Shown here: in pieces, positions 51,886 to 59,963 of the stretch
Layout: each line of letters begins with the position of its first letter
Position numbering within the stretch: position 1 is the stretch's first letter
DNA from: Alistipes sp.
Lineage (GTDB): Bacteria; Bacteroidota; Bacteroidia; Bacteroidales; Rikenellaceae
DNA length: 64,000 bases
Reading direction: 5' to 3'
NCBI GenBank assembly: GCA_020026415.1
Contig: JAHHQL010000001.1
Location: 1 to 64,000, forward strand
Translations under genes and position numbers: made by a program
Notes under the pieces: generated by a model
Databases searched by the model: none
What the model was told of the DNA's origin: nothing
Seen by the model: the letters and a program-made list of their open reading frames with translations, nothing else

Positions 51886-53016
51886 TTACGACATACGGTT
51901 CTTGTAGTCTTCGTAGCCGAAACGGCGGACGACGTCGATCCGACCGTCGCGGCGGGCGATGACGATCGAGGGGTGCTGTACGCCGTTGAACATCGTGGTC
52001 TTGACCATTGTGTAGTGGATCATGTCCTCGAAGATGATGCGCTCGCCGACTTTCAACTCGTGGTCGAACGACCAATCGCCGTAGAAGTCTCCGGCAAGGC
52101 AACTCGTACCGCCCATGCGCCACTTCACTTCTCCGTCTTCGGGTTCGTGTGCGCCGATGATGGCGGGTTTGTAGGGCATTTCGAGGCAGTCGGGCATGTG
52201 GCAGGCGAACGATACGTCGAGCATGGCGGTGCGGACACCTCCGTTGAGGACGATGTCTTCAATGGTCGATACCAGATAACCCGTGCGCCACGTGAAGGCA
52301 CTGCCCGGTTCGAGGATCAGACGCAGATGGGGGTGACGTGCCTTGAACTCGCGCAGGATCGAGATCAACTCGTCACAATCGTAATCGGCATGGGTCATCA
52401 GATGACCTCCGCCCATGTTGAGCCATTTGATGTGCTCCAATTCCTTGCCGAAATGCTTCTCGACCGCCTCCAGCGCAAGACGCAGGTGGCAGGGACGCGA
52501 CTCGCACAATACGTGGAAGTGAAGTCCTTCGATGCCTTCGGGCAATTCGCCCAATTCCTCTTTCGTGACCCCCAGACGCGATCCCTCGACACAGGGGTTG
52601 TACAGGTCGGTCTCGACGGGCGAGTAGCGCGGATTGATTCTCAGTCCGCACGAAATACCGCGTTTGTGTGCCTGCTTTTCGAAGCGGTGATACTGCGAAA
52701 GCGAATTGAAGGTGATGTGCGACGAGCAATCCATAATCTCGCCGATGTTATGATCGGTGTAAACGGGTGCATAGGTGTGTGCCTTTTCGCCGTATTCCTC
52801 CAACACGAGACGCGCCTCGGCGGCGGAACTTGCCGTTGCGCCGTCCGAATGGCGTGCCAATTCGGGGAAGATGCTCCACATGGCGCAGGCCTTGAGGGCG
52901 ACGATGATCTCGGCACCCGATTCCTTACGCACGCGGTCGATTACCGCAAGGTTTTCGTCGAGCAGTTTTTCGTCCAGAACGTATGAAGGAGAGGGTAATT
53001 TCTGAAAATCAATCAT
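51886..53016 (-). CDS. nspC: Carboxynorspermidine/carboxyspermidine decarboxylase
   Basis: A 376-residue PLP enzyme of the alanine-racemase fold. The PLP lysine is K42 in EIIVALKACAMWS. HFHVLCE, NMGGGHLMTHADYDC, EPGSAFTWRTGYL and FACHMPDCLEMPYKPAI are characteristic of NspC. It decarboxylates carboxyspermidine (or carboxynorspermidine) made by the dehydrogenase encoded at 55334-56521, giving spermidine without S-adenosylmethionine. It heads a two-gene unit with the cysteate synthase-like gene. A -7 box lies at 53042 and a perfect palindrome further upstream at 53098. Confidence 0.95.
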   Translation of the reverse strand: MIDFQKLPSPSYVLDEKLLDENLAVIDRVRKESGAEIIVALKACAMWSIFPELARHSDGATASSAAEARLVLEEYGEKAHTYAPVYTDHNIGEIMDCSSHITFNSLSQYHRFEKQAHKRGISCGLRINPRYSPVETDLYNPCVEGSRLGVTKEELGELPEGIEGLHFHVLCESRPCHLRLALEAVEKHFGKELEHIKWLNMGGGHLMTHADYDCDELISILREFKARHPHLRLILEPGSAFTWRTGYLVSTIEDIVLNGGVRTAMLDVSFACHMPDCLEMPYKPAIIGAHEPEDGEVKWRMGGTSCLAGDFYGDWSFDHELKVGERIIFEDMIHYTMVKTTMFNGVQHPSIVIARRDGRIDVVRRFGYEDYKNRMS

Positions 53017-53041
53017 GGGTAAAAAATCCTTATAACTGTTG

Positions 53042-53049
53042 CAAAAGTA
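53042..53049 (-). promoter_or_regulatory. -7 box TACTTTTG for nspC
   Basis: TAnnTTTG match on the - strand, 26 bases upstream of the ATG. No TTG at -33, which suggests an activator-dependent promoter. Confidence 0.5.
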
Positions 53050-53097
53050 ACAATTTCGCAGAGAATAATCCGGATTCGATGTGCGGATCGCTTATAA

Positions 53098-53115
53098 ATA
53101 GGTATTTATACCTAT
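53098..53115. promoter_or_regulatory. Perfect palindrome upstream of nspC, candidate operator
   Basis: ATAGGTAT-TT-ATACCTAT, 8-bp arms and 2-base spacer. Its centre is about 70 bases upstream of the predicted nspC transcription start, close to where LysR-type activators bind. A LysR gene lies 1.2 kb away. Confidence 0.5.
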
Positions 53116-53155
53116 ATATCTGTCTGGCCGGTCGGCTTTTCAATTCCCGAAAACG

Positions 53156-53189
53156 AAAAAGCCGCACCTTTTTTAGGGCGCGGCTTGCA
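53156..53189 (-). terminator. Terminator of the yeiH-like gene
   Basis: On the - strand: AAGCCGCGCC, A-rich loop, GGTGCGGCTT, then T run. Confidence 0.85.
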
Positions 53190-53228
53190 AGCATCCGTTT
53201 TTAGGGATGGAATTGTCGAAATCCGTGT

Positions 53229-54212
53229 TTACCGGAGAATATAGAGAAGAGTCGAACAACTGATGACGATCCACAGGAGGACACCCTGAATCATGGGACG
53301 GATGCCTACCTGACGCAGGACATTTCTCGATAGCGATGCTCCGATGAAGAACATCGTGAGGATCAGCATCTTGTGGGCAATTCCCGAAATGGTGCCGCCG
53401 ATCCGGGGATAGTCGTCCAAAACGAAGGTGTTGAAGATCAGGGCGGCGATGAAGAACAGGATAAACCACGGAATGGTGATTTTCTTGCTGTCCCCCTTGA
53501 AAAGGAAGGTCGAAACCAGAGCCAGCGGAATGATCCACAGGGCGCGGGTCAGTTTGACGGTCGTGGCGACCTGCAAGGCTTCCTCGCCGTAGGCGGCACC
53601 CGCACCGACCACGGAACTCGTGTCGTGGATGGCAATGGCGGCCCACGTACCGAACTGGTGTTGCGTCAAACCCAGCGCATGACCGATCATCGGGAAGACG
53701 AACAGTGCGATGGCGTTCAGAATGAAGATGGTGGCCAGTGCAACCGACATGTCGCTCTCTCTGGCCTTGATCACGGGACCCACGGCGGCAATGGCACTGC
53801 CACCGCAGATGGCCGTACCGGAACTTACGAGGTAAGCCGTGTTGCGTTCGATTTTCAGCATTCTGTGTCCGATGAGCATGCCGATCAGCAGCGTACCGAT
53901 CACCGAGATGATCGTGAACTCCATTCCTTCACGACCGGATGCCAGCGCGGCTTCGAGGTTCATGCCGAAACCGAGTCCGACAACCGAATATTGAAGCAGA
54001 TACTTCGAGGCTTTTTTGTTGAATTTGGGGTAGGCTTCTCCGAAAATCAGGGCAAAACACAATCCCGAAAACAGAGTGACGGGCGGTGTGAGGATTCCGC
54101 TGAAAACATCGCCGAAGGGAAGGTATTCGGCAAAAAGCAATACCGGAAACAGAATCAGCAGGGCGCGATAAACCGTCCGGGCATGCTGTTCGAGTTTGAG
54201 TGCTGAGGTCAT
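53229..54212 (-). CDS. YeiH-family putative sulfate/sulfite exporter
   Basis: A 327-residue inner-membrane protein with nine or ten helices. VVGLGFGMNLEAAL, the family signature YLVSSGTAICGGSAIAAVGPVI near residue 130, AAIAIHDTSSVVGAGAAYG and VKLTRALWIIPLAL identify the YeiH (Cons_hypoth698) family. Relatives are annotated as exporters of sulfate or related sulfur oxyanions, and in enterobacteria yeiH is adjacent to the LysR gene yeiE, as here. With the cysteate synthase-like gene nearby, sulfite is an attractive substrate (inference). A 39-base palindrome covers its predicted promoter. Confidence 0.87.
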   Translation of the reverse strand: MTSALKLEQHARTVYRALLILFPVLLFAEYLPFGDVFSGILTPPVTLFSGLCFALIFGEAYPKFNKKASKYLLQYSVVGLGFGMNLEAALASGREGMEFTIISVIGTLLIGMLIGHRMLKIERNTAYLVSSGTAICGGSAIAAVGPVIKARESDMSVALATIFILNAIALFVFPMIGHALGLTQHQFGTWAAIAIHDTSSVVGAGAAYGEEALQVATTVKLTRALWIIPLALVSTFLFKGDSKKITIPWFILFFIAALIFNTFVLDDYPRIGGTISGIAHKMLILTMFFIGASLSRNVLRQVGIRPMIQGVLLWIVISCSTLLYILR

Positions 54213-54234
54213 AGGGCTTGTTGATTATAAAAAG

Positions 54235-54273
54235 GAATCACTTATATTTTGATGATGCAAATATAAGTGATTC
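54235..54273. promoter_or_regulatory. 39-bp near-perfect palindrome between the LysR and yeiH-like genes
   Basis: Arms GAATCACTTATATTT (54235-54249) and AAATATAAGTGATTC (54259-54273), perfect over 15 bp, with a 9-base spacer. It contains the -7 box TATATTTG (54258-54265) for yeiH. On the - strand it is followed by CCTTTTTA, so it could instead, or also, terminate the LysR transcript. It is far more A+T-rich than the other terminators of the window. Confidence 0.75.
54258..54265 (-). promoter_or_regulatory. -7 box TATATTTG for the yeiH-like gene
   Basis: Exact TAnnTTTG on the - strand, 45 bases upstream of the ATG, embedded in the palindrome, so a protein bound there would block or alter transcription. 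Confidence 0.5.
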
Positions 54274-54306
54274 AAAGCCTCCTCGGCTATCGCAAAATAT
54301 TATGAG

Positions 54307-55206
54307 TTATAACTTTGTTTTATGGCGATGGGCGAAATCCATGAACAACCGTGCCATGCCTCCCTCGTCGCCGTGCAACTCCACATAGTCAAATTCGCGT
54401 CCCATTTCGAGGTCGGGAATATCGACCACCTTGAAGCGGCCCATGTATAATTCTTCGCAGATCGAACGGATCGACACGATGGCCATCGCGTTGCTGTTCC
54501 GAAGGAATAGTTTGATGCTCTCCGTACTGCCCAGATACATCTGTACGTTCAGATCCGACAGGCGGATGTTGTGCTGTGCCAACGCCGCGACCAATACATC
54601 GAGCGTACCCGATCCGCGCTCGCGCAACACGAGGGGGATGCTTTTCAGATCTTCCAACGCCACTTCGTCACGATCCTTCCACGCCGCGTGTTGGGCATTG
54701 ACCACGGCAACCAATTCGTCCTTCATAAAGGACGAATATTTCAGGTTTGCCTGTCGGATGTTGCCCTCGACCATACCCAGATCAATCCGATGCTCCTGCA
54801 AGGCGCGTTCGACTTCCTCGGAGTTGCCGTTCAGAAGCGAGATTGACACGTTGGGGAACTTCTCGATGAACCGCGCCAAAAGGGGAGGCAGGACATATTG
54901 GGCGATGGTGGTGCTTGCTCCGAGGCGCAACGTACCGCAATGCTCGTCGTGCAGCAGGTTCATTTCGTACTCCAGACGGGCGTACTCGTCGAGGATGCGC
55001 TGGGCGTGTTCCATCAGAAGTTGTCCCGACTCGGTGAGCGAGATGCGGTTGCCCATGCGTTCGAACAGCCGTGTGCGGTATTGCGTCTCCAACTCCTGAA
55101 TGTGTTTCGAGATGGCGGGCTGCGAGATGAAGAGTTCGCGCGAGGATTTGGTGAAACTCAAATTGCGGGCGACGCTCTCAAAAACTTTTAATCTGAATGC
55201 CGACAT
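54307..55206 (-). CDS. LysR-family transcriptional regulator
   Basis: A 299-residue DNA-binding protein. The winged helix-turn-helix occupies residues 1-62 (FESVARNLSFTKSSRELFISQPAISKHIQELETQYRTRLFER). The effector domain runs from about 88 to 295 (GTLRLGASTTIAQYVLPPLLARF, LGMVEGNIRQANL, LRERGSGTLDVL). The GSGT and IAQYVLP features resemble the CysB/CmpR/YeiE group that senses sulfur or carbon metabolites. Position upstream of yeiH in the same direction matches the enterobacterial yeiE-yeiH pairing, whose regulator responds to sulfite. Candidate targets are the palindromes at 54235 and 53098. Confidence 0.9.
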   Translation of the reverse strand: MSAFRLKVFESVARNLSFTKSSRELFISQPAISKHIQELETQYRTRLFERMGNRISLTESGQLLMEHAQRILDEYARLEYEMNLLHDEHCGTLRLGASTTIAQYVLPPLLARFIEKFPNVSISLLNGNSEEVERALQEHRIDLGMVEGNIRQANLKYSSFMKDELVAVVNAQHAAWKDRDEVALEDLKSIPLVLRERGSGTLDVLVAALAQHNIRLSDLNVQMYLGSTESIKLFLRNSNAMAIVSIRSICEELYMGRFKVVDIPDLEMGREFDYVELHGDEGGMARLFMDFAHRHKTKL

Positions 55207-55231
55207 ATTCCGACGGGGTTTGGTGAAAATT

Positions 55232-55239
55232 CAAAGATA
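55232..55239 (-). promoter_or_regulatory. -7 box TATCTTTG for the LysR gene
   Basis: Exact TAnnTTTG match on the - strand, 25 bases upstream of the ATG. No TTG at -33. Confidence 0.5.
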
Positions 55240-55274
55240 CGGAATTTGTACGAAAACTCACGATCGGCAGACAT

Positions 55275-55313
55275 AAAAAAACGGAGTTCTCCCTCTTTTG
55301 GGGAAAACTCCGT
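55275..55313 (-). terminator. Terminator of the carboxyspermidine dehydrogenase gene
   Basis: Stem ACGGAGTT-TCCC/GGGA-AACTCCGT, then seven T on the - strand. Confidence 0.92.
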
Positions 55314-55333
55314 GTAATGTGTCTTATGAAATA

Positions 55334-56521
55334 TTACAATTCGATATCGACATCGAACAGTTCGTGCCAAGGCAGACCCTGCTCGCCCAACTCCTTCAGG
55401 AAGGGATCGGGATCGAACTCCTCGACGTTGAATACGCCTGCACCGCGCCACAGACCCTTTGCCCACATCGAAGCACCGAGTGCAGCGGGAACACCCGTCG
55501 TGAAACTGACGGCCTGCGTTCCCGTTTCGTGGAATGCTTTCTCGTGATCGCAGTTGTTGTAGATGTAGTAGGTGTGCTCCTTACCGTCCTTGATACCGCG
55601 GATACGGCAACCGATCGAAGTCTGACCGTGGTAGTTGGCACCCAGCGACTTGGGATCGGGCAGCACGGCCTTCAGGAACTGGATGGGGACGATCTCGACA
55701 CCGTTGTACATGATCGGGTCGATACGAGCCATACCGATGTTCTGAATAACGCGCAGGTGGGTCAGATACTCCTGACCGAACGTCATCCAGAAACGGGCGC
55801 GTTTGATCGTGGGGTAGTTCTTCACCAGCGACTCCAACTCCTCGTGGTAGATCAGGTACGATTCGCGCTCGCCGACTTCGGGGTAGTGCAGCGGTTTGTG
55901 AATCTCGTGGGGTTCGGTTACGACCCACTCGCCGTTCTGGTAGTAACGACCTTTCTGGGTCACTTCGCGGATGTTGATTTCGGGATTGAAGTTTGTGGCG
56001 AATGCCATACCGTGGTTGCCGGCATTGCAGTCCACGATGTCGAGGTAGTGGATCTCGTCGAAGTGGTGTTTGGCGGCATAGGCCGTGAAGATGGCCGTAA
56101 CACCCGGATCGAAACCGCAACCGAGGATCGCCGTCAGGCCTGCGGCCTTGAAACGATCCTGATATGCCCACTGCCATGAATATTCGAAGTGTGCCTCGTC
56201 TTTAGGCTCGTAGTTGGCCGTATCGAGATAGTTGCAACCACACTCCAAGCAGGCATCCATGATGGTCAGATCCTGATAGGGAAGTGCCAGATTGACAACG
56301 ATGTCGGGTTTGAACGAACGGAACAATTCGCACAGGGCGGGTACCGAGTCTGCATCGACCTGAGCGGTCCGGACACGATTTCCGCCGATGGCCGCAGCCA
56401 CCGCGTCGCATTTCGATTTGGTACGGCTTGCCAGCATCACCTCCGTGAATACGGGGTTGGCGGCAATTTTCTGAGTGGCAACCGTTCCGACGCCACCGGC
56501 GCCGATAATCAAGGCTTTCAT
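55334..56521 (-). CDS. Carboxy(nor)spermidine dehydrogenase (saccharopine dehydrogenase family)
   Basis: A 395-residue cytoplasmic NAD(P)H enzyme. The Rossmann motif GAGGVG is at 7-12; DADSVPALCELFRSFKPDIVVNLALPYQDL, YLDTANYEP and GCGFDPGVTAIFTAYAAKHHFDEIHYLDIVDCNAGNHG are typical of the bacterial carboxyspermidine branch. It condenses aspartate semialdehyde with putrescine or diaminopropane, and NspC then decarboxylates the product. The ATG at 56521 is used because the predicted transcript starts near 56561, which excludes the ATG at 56563. It is separated from nspC by the yeiH and LysR genes and has its own promoter and terminator. Confidence 0.92.
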   Translation of the reverse strand: MKALIIGAGGVGTVATQKIAANPVFTEVMLASRTKSKCDAVAAAIGGNRVRTAQVDADSVPALCELFRSFKPDIVVNLALPYQDLTIMDACLECGCNYLDTANYEPKDEAHFEYSWQWAYQDRFKAAGLTAILGCGFDPGVTAIFTAYAAKHHFDEIHYLDIVDCNAGNHGMAFATNFNPEINIREVTQKGRYYQNGEWVVTEPHEIHKPLHYPEVGERESYLIYHEELESLVKNYPTIKRARFWMTFGQEYLTHLRVIQNIGMARIDPIMYNGVEIVPIQFLKAVLPDPKSLGANYHGQTSIGCRIRGIKDGKEHTYYIYNNCDHEKAFHETGTQAVSFTTGVPAALGASMWAKGLWRGAGVFNVEEFDPDPFLKELGEQGLPWHELFDVDIEL

Positions 56522-56567
56522 AATGTTTATTCTGTTTAAAAAATTAAATGGTTCTTGTTTCAACTCT

Positions 56568-56598
56568 CAAAGTTACGATTTTATTTTTTGATTTTCAA
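56568..56598 (-). promoter_or_regulatory. Promoter of the carboxyspermidine dehydrogenase gene
   Basis: On the - strand: TTG (56596-56598), 20-base spacer, TAACTTTG (56568-56575). Confidence 0.78.
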
Positions 56599-56642
56599 CT
56601 TCTCGGAGGGTTTGTCCCGTGATTTTGTCGGGTATGAGGCAT

Positions 56643-56679
56643 AAAAAACGCAGGTGTCTCAAGCGGGACACCTGCGTTC
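56643..56679 (-). terminator. Terminator of the M16 peptidase gene
   Basis: Stem AACGCAGGTGTC/GACACCTGCGTT followed by a T run on the - strand. Confidence 0.92.
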
Positions 56680-56706
56680 TGTTTGGAATTTTGTGTTTCT
56701 TGCGAC

Positions 56707-59526
56707 TTATTTTGCTTCGGGACGCATTACCACATGTATAAGGTTCTTGTCCTTGAGTACGCGCTTGGCCATAGCCTGTACATCGGCGGGAGTCAATTCT
56801 CGAATGGCCTTCTCGTAGTCGGCAACGTAGTTCAGACCGAGCGTCTCCTTGACGGTGATGTAATTGATCCATGCACCGTTGTTTTCGAGGCTGTTCTCCC
56901 AACTCTTCAGCAGGAACTTGCGGTGGTTCTCGATATCCTCGACAACGGGGCCGTTCTTGGCGATGTTCTCGATCTCCTTGACGATGATCTCCATCAACTC
57001 GTCGGCCATAGCCTCGTTCGTGTCGAACATGATGACCAGACGGTAGATCTTTTCGGGGGTGTTCTGAACCATACCCGAAACACCTACACCGTACGTACCG
57101 CCCTTCTCCTCACGGATCGAGATCAGGTAACGCGAGTTCAGAGCCTCACCGAGGAAACGGGCAGCCAACGACTCCTTGATCGAAGCGTCGCTGTCGCCGA
57201 GGTAGTTGTAGAATACCGAGACCTTAGGCTGCTGCATGCTGCAACGGAACTCCTTCTCGACGTGACCGCGTGTGATGCGGACGTTATCATCGACTTTCTC
57301 GATTTTCTCGTTGTCGGTGGGCAGCGAACCGATATATTTCTCAACCATGGGTTTCAGTGCGTCGAGATCGACGTTACCGACGAATACGAACGTGTAACCG
57401 TTGGCTCCGGGGAAGAGTTTCTTGTAGATGGAGGGCAGTTTCTTGAAATCGAACTTGTCGAGATCCTCCAGCGTGAGTTCCTGACGCAGGGGGTTGTTGT
57501 TGTAGAGGGCTGCCGAACGAGCCTCGTTCATCAGGTAATCGGGGTTGGTCTTGATGTTGGCCAACTGCGTGCGGATCATGTTCATGGCGATGTTGTACTC
57601 GTTTTCGCCGAAGCGGGGCTGCGTAAAGTGCAGGTAGAGCAACTGGAACATGGTCTCCATATCCTTCAGGGCGCAGTTACCGTTCATCGAACACTCGTAG
57701 TTCGACACGCCGGGCGATACGCCTGCGTTCTTGCCGGCGAGTTGTTTCGACAGATCCTGTGCGTTGAACTGACCGATACCCGACATCGAGGTGAACGTGG
57801 TCAGCAGTTCGCCCATGTGGTGCTCCTCTGCGGGCAGCAGTGCCAGACCGCCTTTGGCGAAACCGTACATGCGCAACTCGTCAGCCTTGAACGTCGTCGG
57901 CTTAACGATGATCTTGATGCCGTTCTTCAAAATCCACTCGGTGGTACCCATCAACTGATCCTGCGAGGTGGTCTGTACGGGCGAGCCGTTCAACCGGATC
58001 GAGGGATCGAGCAGCGGAGCATCGACCGTCGAATCAACATAAGGAGTCAGTTCGGCATTCATGGCCTTCTCGCGTGCGGCGAGGATCTCCTGCTCGGTGG
58101 GGTTGGCCAGATCCTGCTTTTCGGGAGCATTGACGATGATCACCTGATTCTCCGACGAGATCAGATCGGCGATGTGCTTATTGACTTCCTCAAGCGAAAT
58201 TTCGGAGATCAACTTACGCATGATGACCTCTTCCTCTTCGCTGGCCATCAGCGAGGAGTTGTTGTCGTAGTTGTTCAGACACTCCTGAACCAACTCGTCG
58301 TTGGTGCGGTTCTTGCTGTTGGCATAAGCGGCATCCAACCAACTTGTCATATCTTTCTTGACGCGCTGCAACTCACCTTCGGTGAAACCGAAACGGCGGA
58401 TGCGCTCCATCTCGGCATAAACGGCCTCGAAACCACGCATCAACTCACCGTCGGGCGTGCCTACGTAAACCGTTGTACCGGAAAGCGTCGGGCAGAGACC
58501 TACGCCACCCGTGCTGAAACCTGCCTGAAGGAAGGGAGCATTGGGCTGCATGGCGATCTCCTGCATGCGGTTGTTGGCCATCAGGCTGAAGAAGACGTTG
58601 ATCTGATCCTCACGCATACCCTCCACCGTGTTGTTCCAGATTTCGGGGCGTGCCGGATGTTTGATGATCACACGAGCCGAAGTGGACTGCATTTCGGGAT
58701 CGGTGTAGATGCTGACGATCGGCTCCTTGTTGTCGGGAACGATGATCGTCTCTTTCTTCGATGCGTTCTTCTTCGAGGGGGCGATGTCCTTCATCAACTT
58801 CTTGATCTGAGCCTCGACCTTGTCCACGTCGATATCACCGGCGATGACGATGGCCTGATATTCGGGACGATACCACTGCTGGTAGAAGTCGCGCAGTACG
58901 CGGTGCTCGAATGTCTTCAGATAGTCCAGATAACCGATCAGGTTACGCTCTTCGTAGCGCGTGCCGCGGGTCAGAGCCTGAATCATCTTGTACTGCGAAC
59001 GCCACTGTGCGTTGTCGCGCGTACGCAACTCCTCCATGATCACACCACGCTCGGCGTCGATCTCCGATGCTTCGAGCGACAGGAAGTGCGACCAATCGTG
59101 CAGGATCAAAAGTGCGGTGTCGATGCAACCCTGACGTTTGGTCGGAACATTGTTGATGTTGTAAACCGTACGATCCCAAGTGGTGTAGGCGTTCAGGTCG
59201 TTGCCGAACTTCACACCGATTTTCTCCAAGTATTCGATCATGGTTTTGCCGGGAAGGTTCTTCGTGCCGTTGAAGGCCATGTGTTCGAGGAAGTGGGCCA
59301 GACCCTGCTGGTCGTCGTTCTCCTGAATGGAGCCTACGTCGTGCCAGATGTAGAAGTCGGCCTGTCCTTTGGGCTTTTCGTTGTGGCGGATGTAGTAGGT
59401 CATACCGTTGGCAAGTTTACCCTTGCGTACGGACGGATCCATCGGGAGCTGTTTGGGAGTTCCCTGAATCGCAAAAGCGGTGCTCGCGGCAAATGCTGCG
59501 AGAAGTACCATCATTAATTTTTTCAT
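56707..59526 (-). CDS. Secreted M16-family zinc metallopeptidase
   Basis: A 939-residue exported protein. The ATG at 59526 gives a signal peptide (MKKLMMVLLAAFAASTAFA); the longer frame from 59592 has none. The inverted zinc motif HxxEH is HFLEH at 78-82, with the downstream Glu region around NAYTTWDRTVYNINNVP and a MEELRTRDNAQWRSQ segment. Two further M16 half-domains follow (VIAGDIDVDKVEAQIKKLMKDI near 240 and VFVGNVDLDALKPMVEKYIGSLP near 720), giving the clam-shell arrangement that degrades peptides. It probably acts in the periplasm on oligopeptides. Monocistronic. Confidence 0.93.
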   Translation of the reverse strand: MKKLMMVLLAAFAASTAFAIQGTPKQLPMDPSVRKGKLANGMTYYIRHNEKPKGQADFYIWHDVGSIQENDDQQGLAHFLEHMAFNGTKNLPGKTMIEYLEKIGVKFGNDLNAYTTWDRTVYNINNVPTKRQGCIDTALLILHDWSHFLSLEASEIDAERGVIMEELRTRDNAQWRSQYKMIQALTRGTRYEERNLIGYLDYLKTFEHRVLRDFYQQWYRPEYQAIVIAGDIDVDKVEAQIKKLMKDIAPSKKNASKKETIIVPDNKEPIVSIYTDPEMQSTSARVIIKHPARPEIWNNTVEGMREDQINVFFSLMANNRMQEIAMQPNAPFLQAGFSTGGVGLCPTLSGTTVYVGTPDGELMRGFEAVYAEMERIRRFGFTEGELQRVKKDMTSWLDAAYANSKNRTNDELVQECLNNYDNNSSLMASEEEEVIMRKLISEISLEEVNKHIADLISSENQVIIVNAPEKQDLANPTEQEILAAREKAMNAELTPYVDSTVDAPLLDPSIRLNGSPVQTTSQDQLMGTTEWILKNGIKIIVKPTTFKADELRMYGFAKGGLALLPAEEHHMGELLTTFTSMSGIGQFNAQDLSKQLAGKNAGVSPGVSNYECSMNGNCALKDMETMFQLLYLHFTQPRFGENEYNIAMNMIRTQLANIKTNPDYLMNEARSAALYNNNPLRQELTLEDLDKFDFKKLPSIYKKLFPGANGYTFVFVGNVDLDALKPMVEKYIGSLPTDNEKIEKVDDNVRITRGHVEKEFRCSMQQPKVSVFYNYLGDSDASIKESLAARFLGEALNSRYLISIREEKGGTYGVGVSGMVQNTPEKIYRLVIMFDTNEAMADELMEIIVKEIENIAKNGPVVEDIENHRKFLLKSWENSLENNGAWINYITVKETLGLNYVADYEKAIRELTPADVQAMAKRVLKDKNLIHVVMRPEAK

Positions 59527-59664
59527 AGGTTTTTTTGTTAGGTATTTCTTGTTTTGTTTCGAATTTCCGGGTTGCGAGGTGCATCCCTCCAAGGGATATG
59601 CACATTACAAACATTAAAGATATAATATTTTTCGGGGATTATCCTTTGTTTGTGCCGAAAAAAT

Positions 59665-59907
59665 TTATTCATGCGGTTTTTCGGGAGGTGCTTCGTCCTC
59701 TTTTTCGGGTCGGTACTCCAGCACATCGCCCGGCTGGCACTCCAGTTCGCGGCATATTGCCTCAAGAGTGGACAGACGCACGGCCTTGGCTTTCCCGTTC
59801 TTGAGAATGGAGAGGTTGGCGGCCGTAAGACCGATCCGGTCGGCCAGTTCGCCGAGCGGCATCTTGCGTTTGGCCATCATGACATCGACATTGATGATTA
59901 TTGCCAT
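59665..59907 (-). CDS. XRE-family (YozG-like) transcriptional regulator
   Basis: An 80-residue DNA-binding protein. The helix-turn-helix covers residues ~8-65 (KMPLGELADRIGLTAANLSILKNGKAKAVRLSTLEAICRELECQPGDVLEY), followed by an acidic, Pro-rich tail. Small regulators of this type are regularly encoded beside DUF2975 membrane proteins, as here (57 bases from the gene at 59964, same strand). The pair may form a membrane-linked switch, but the signal and targets are not known. The long + strand ORF opposite is a shadow. Confidence 0.9.
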   Translation of the reverse strand: MAIIINVDVMMAKRKMPLGELADRIGLTAANLSILKNGKAKAVRLSTLEAICRELECQPGDVLEYRPEKEDEAPPEKPHE

Positions 59908-59963
59908 AGTGTACTCCTTTCTTTATTGCGTTTGGTTGTCCGAGTCATTTTCGTAAGGGTGTT

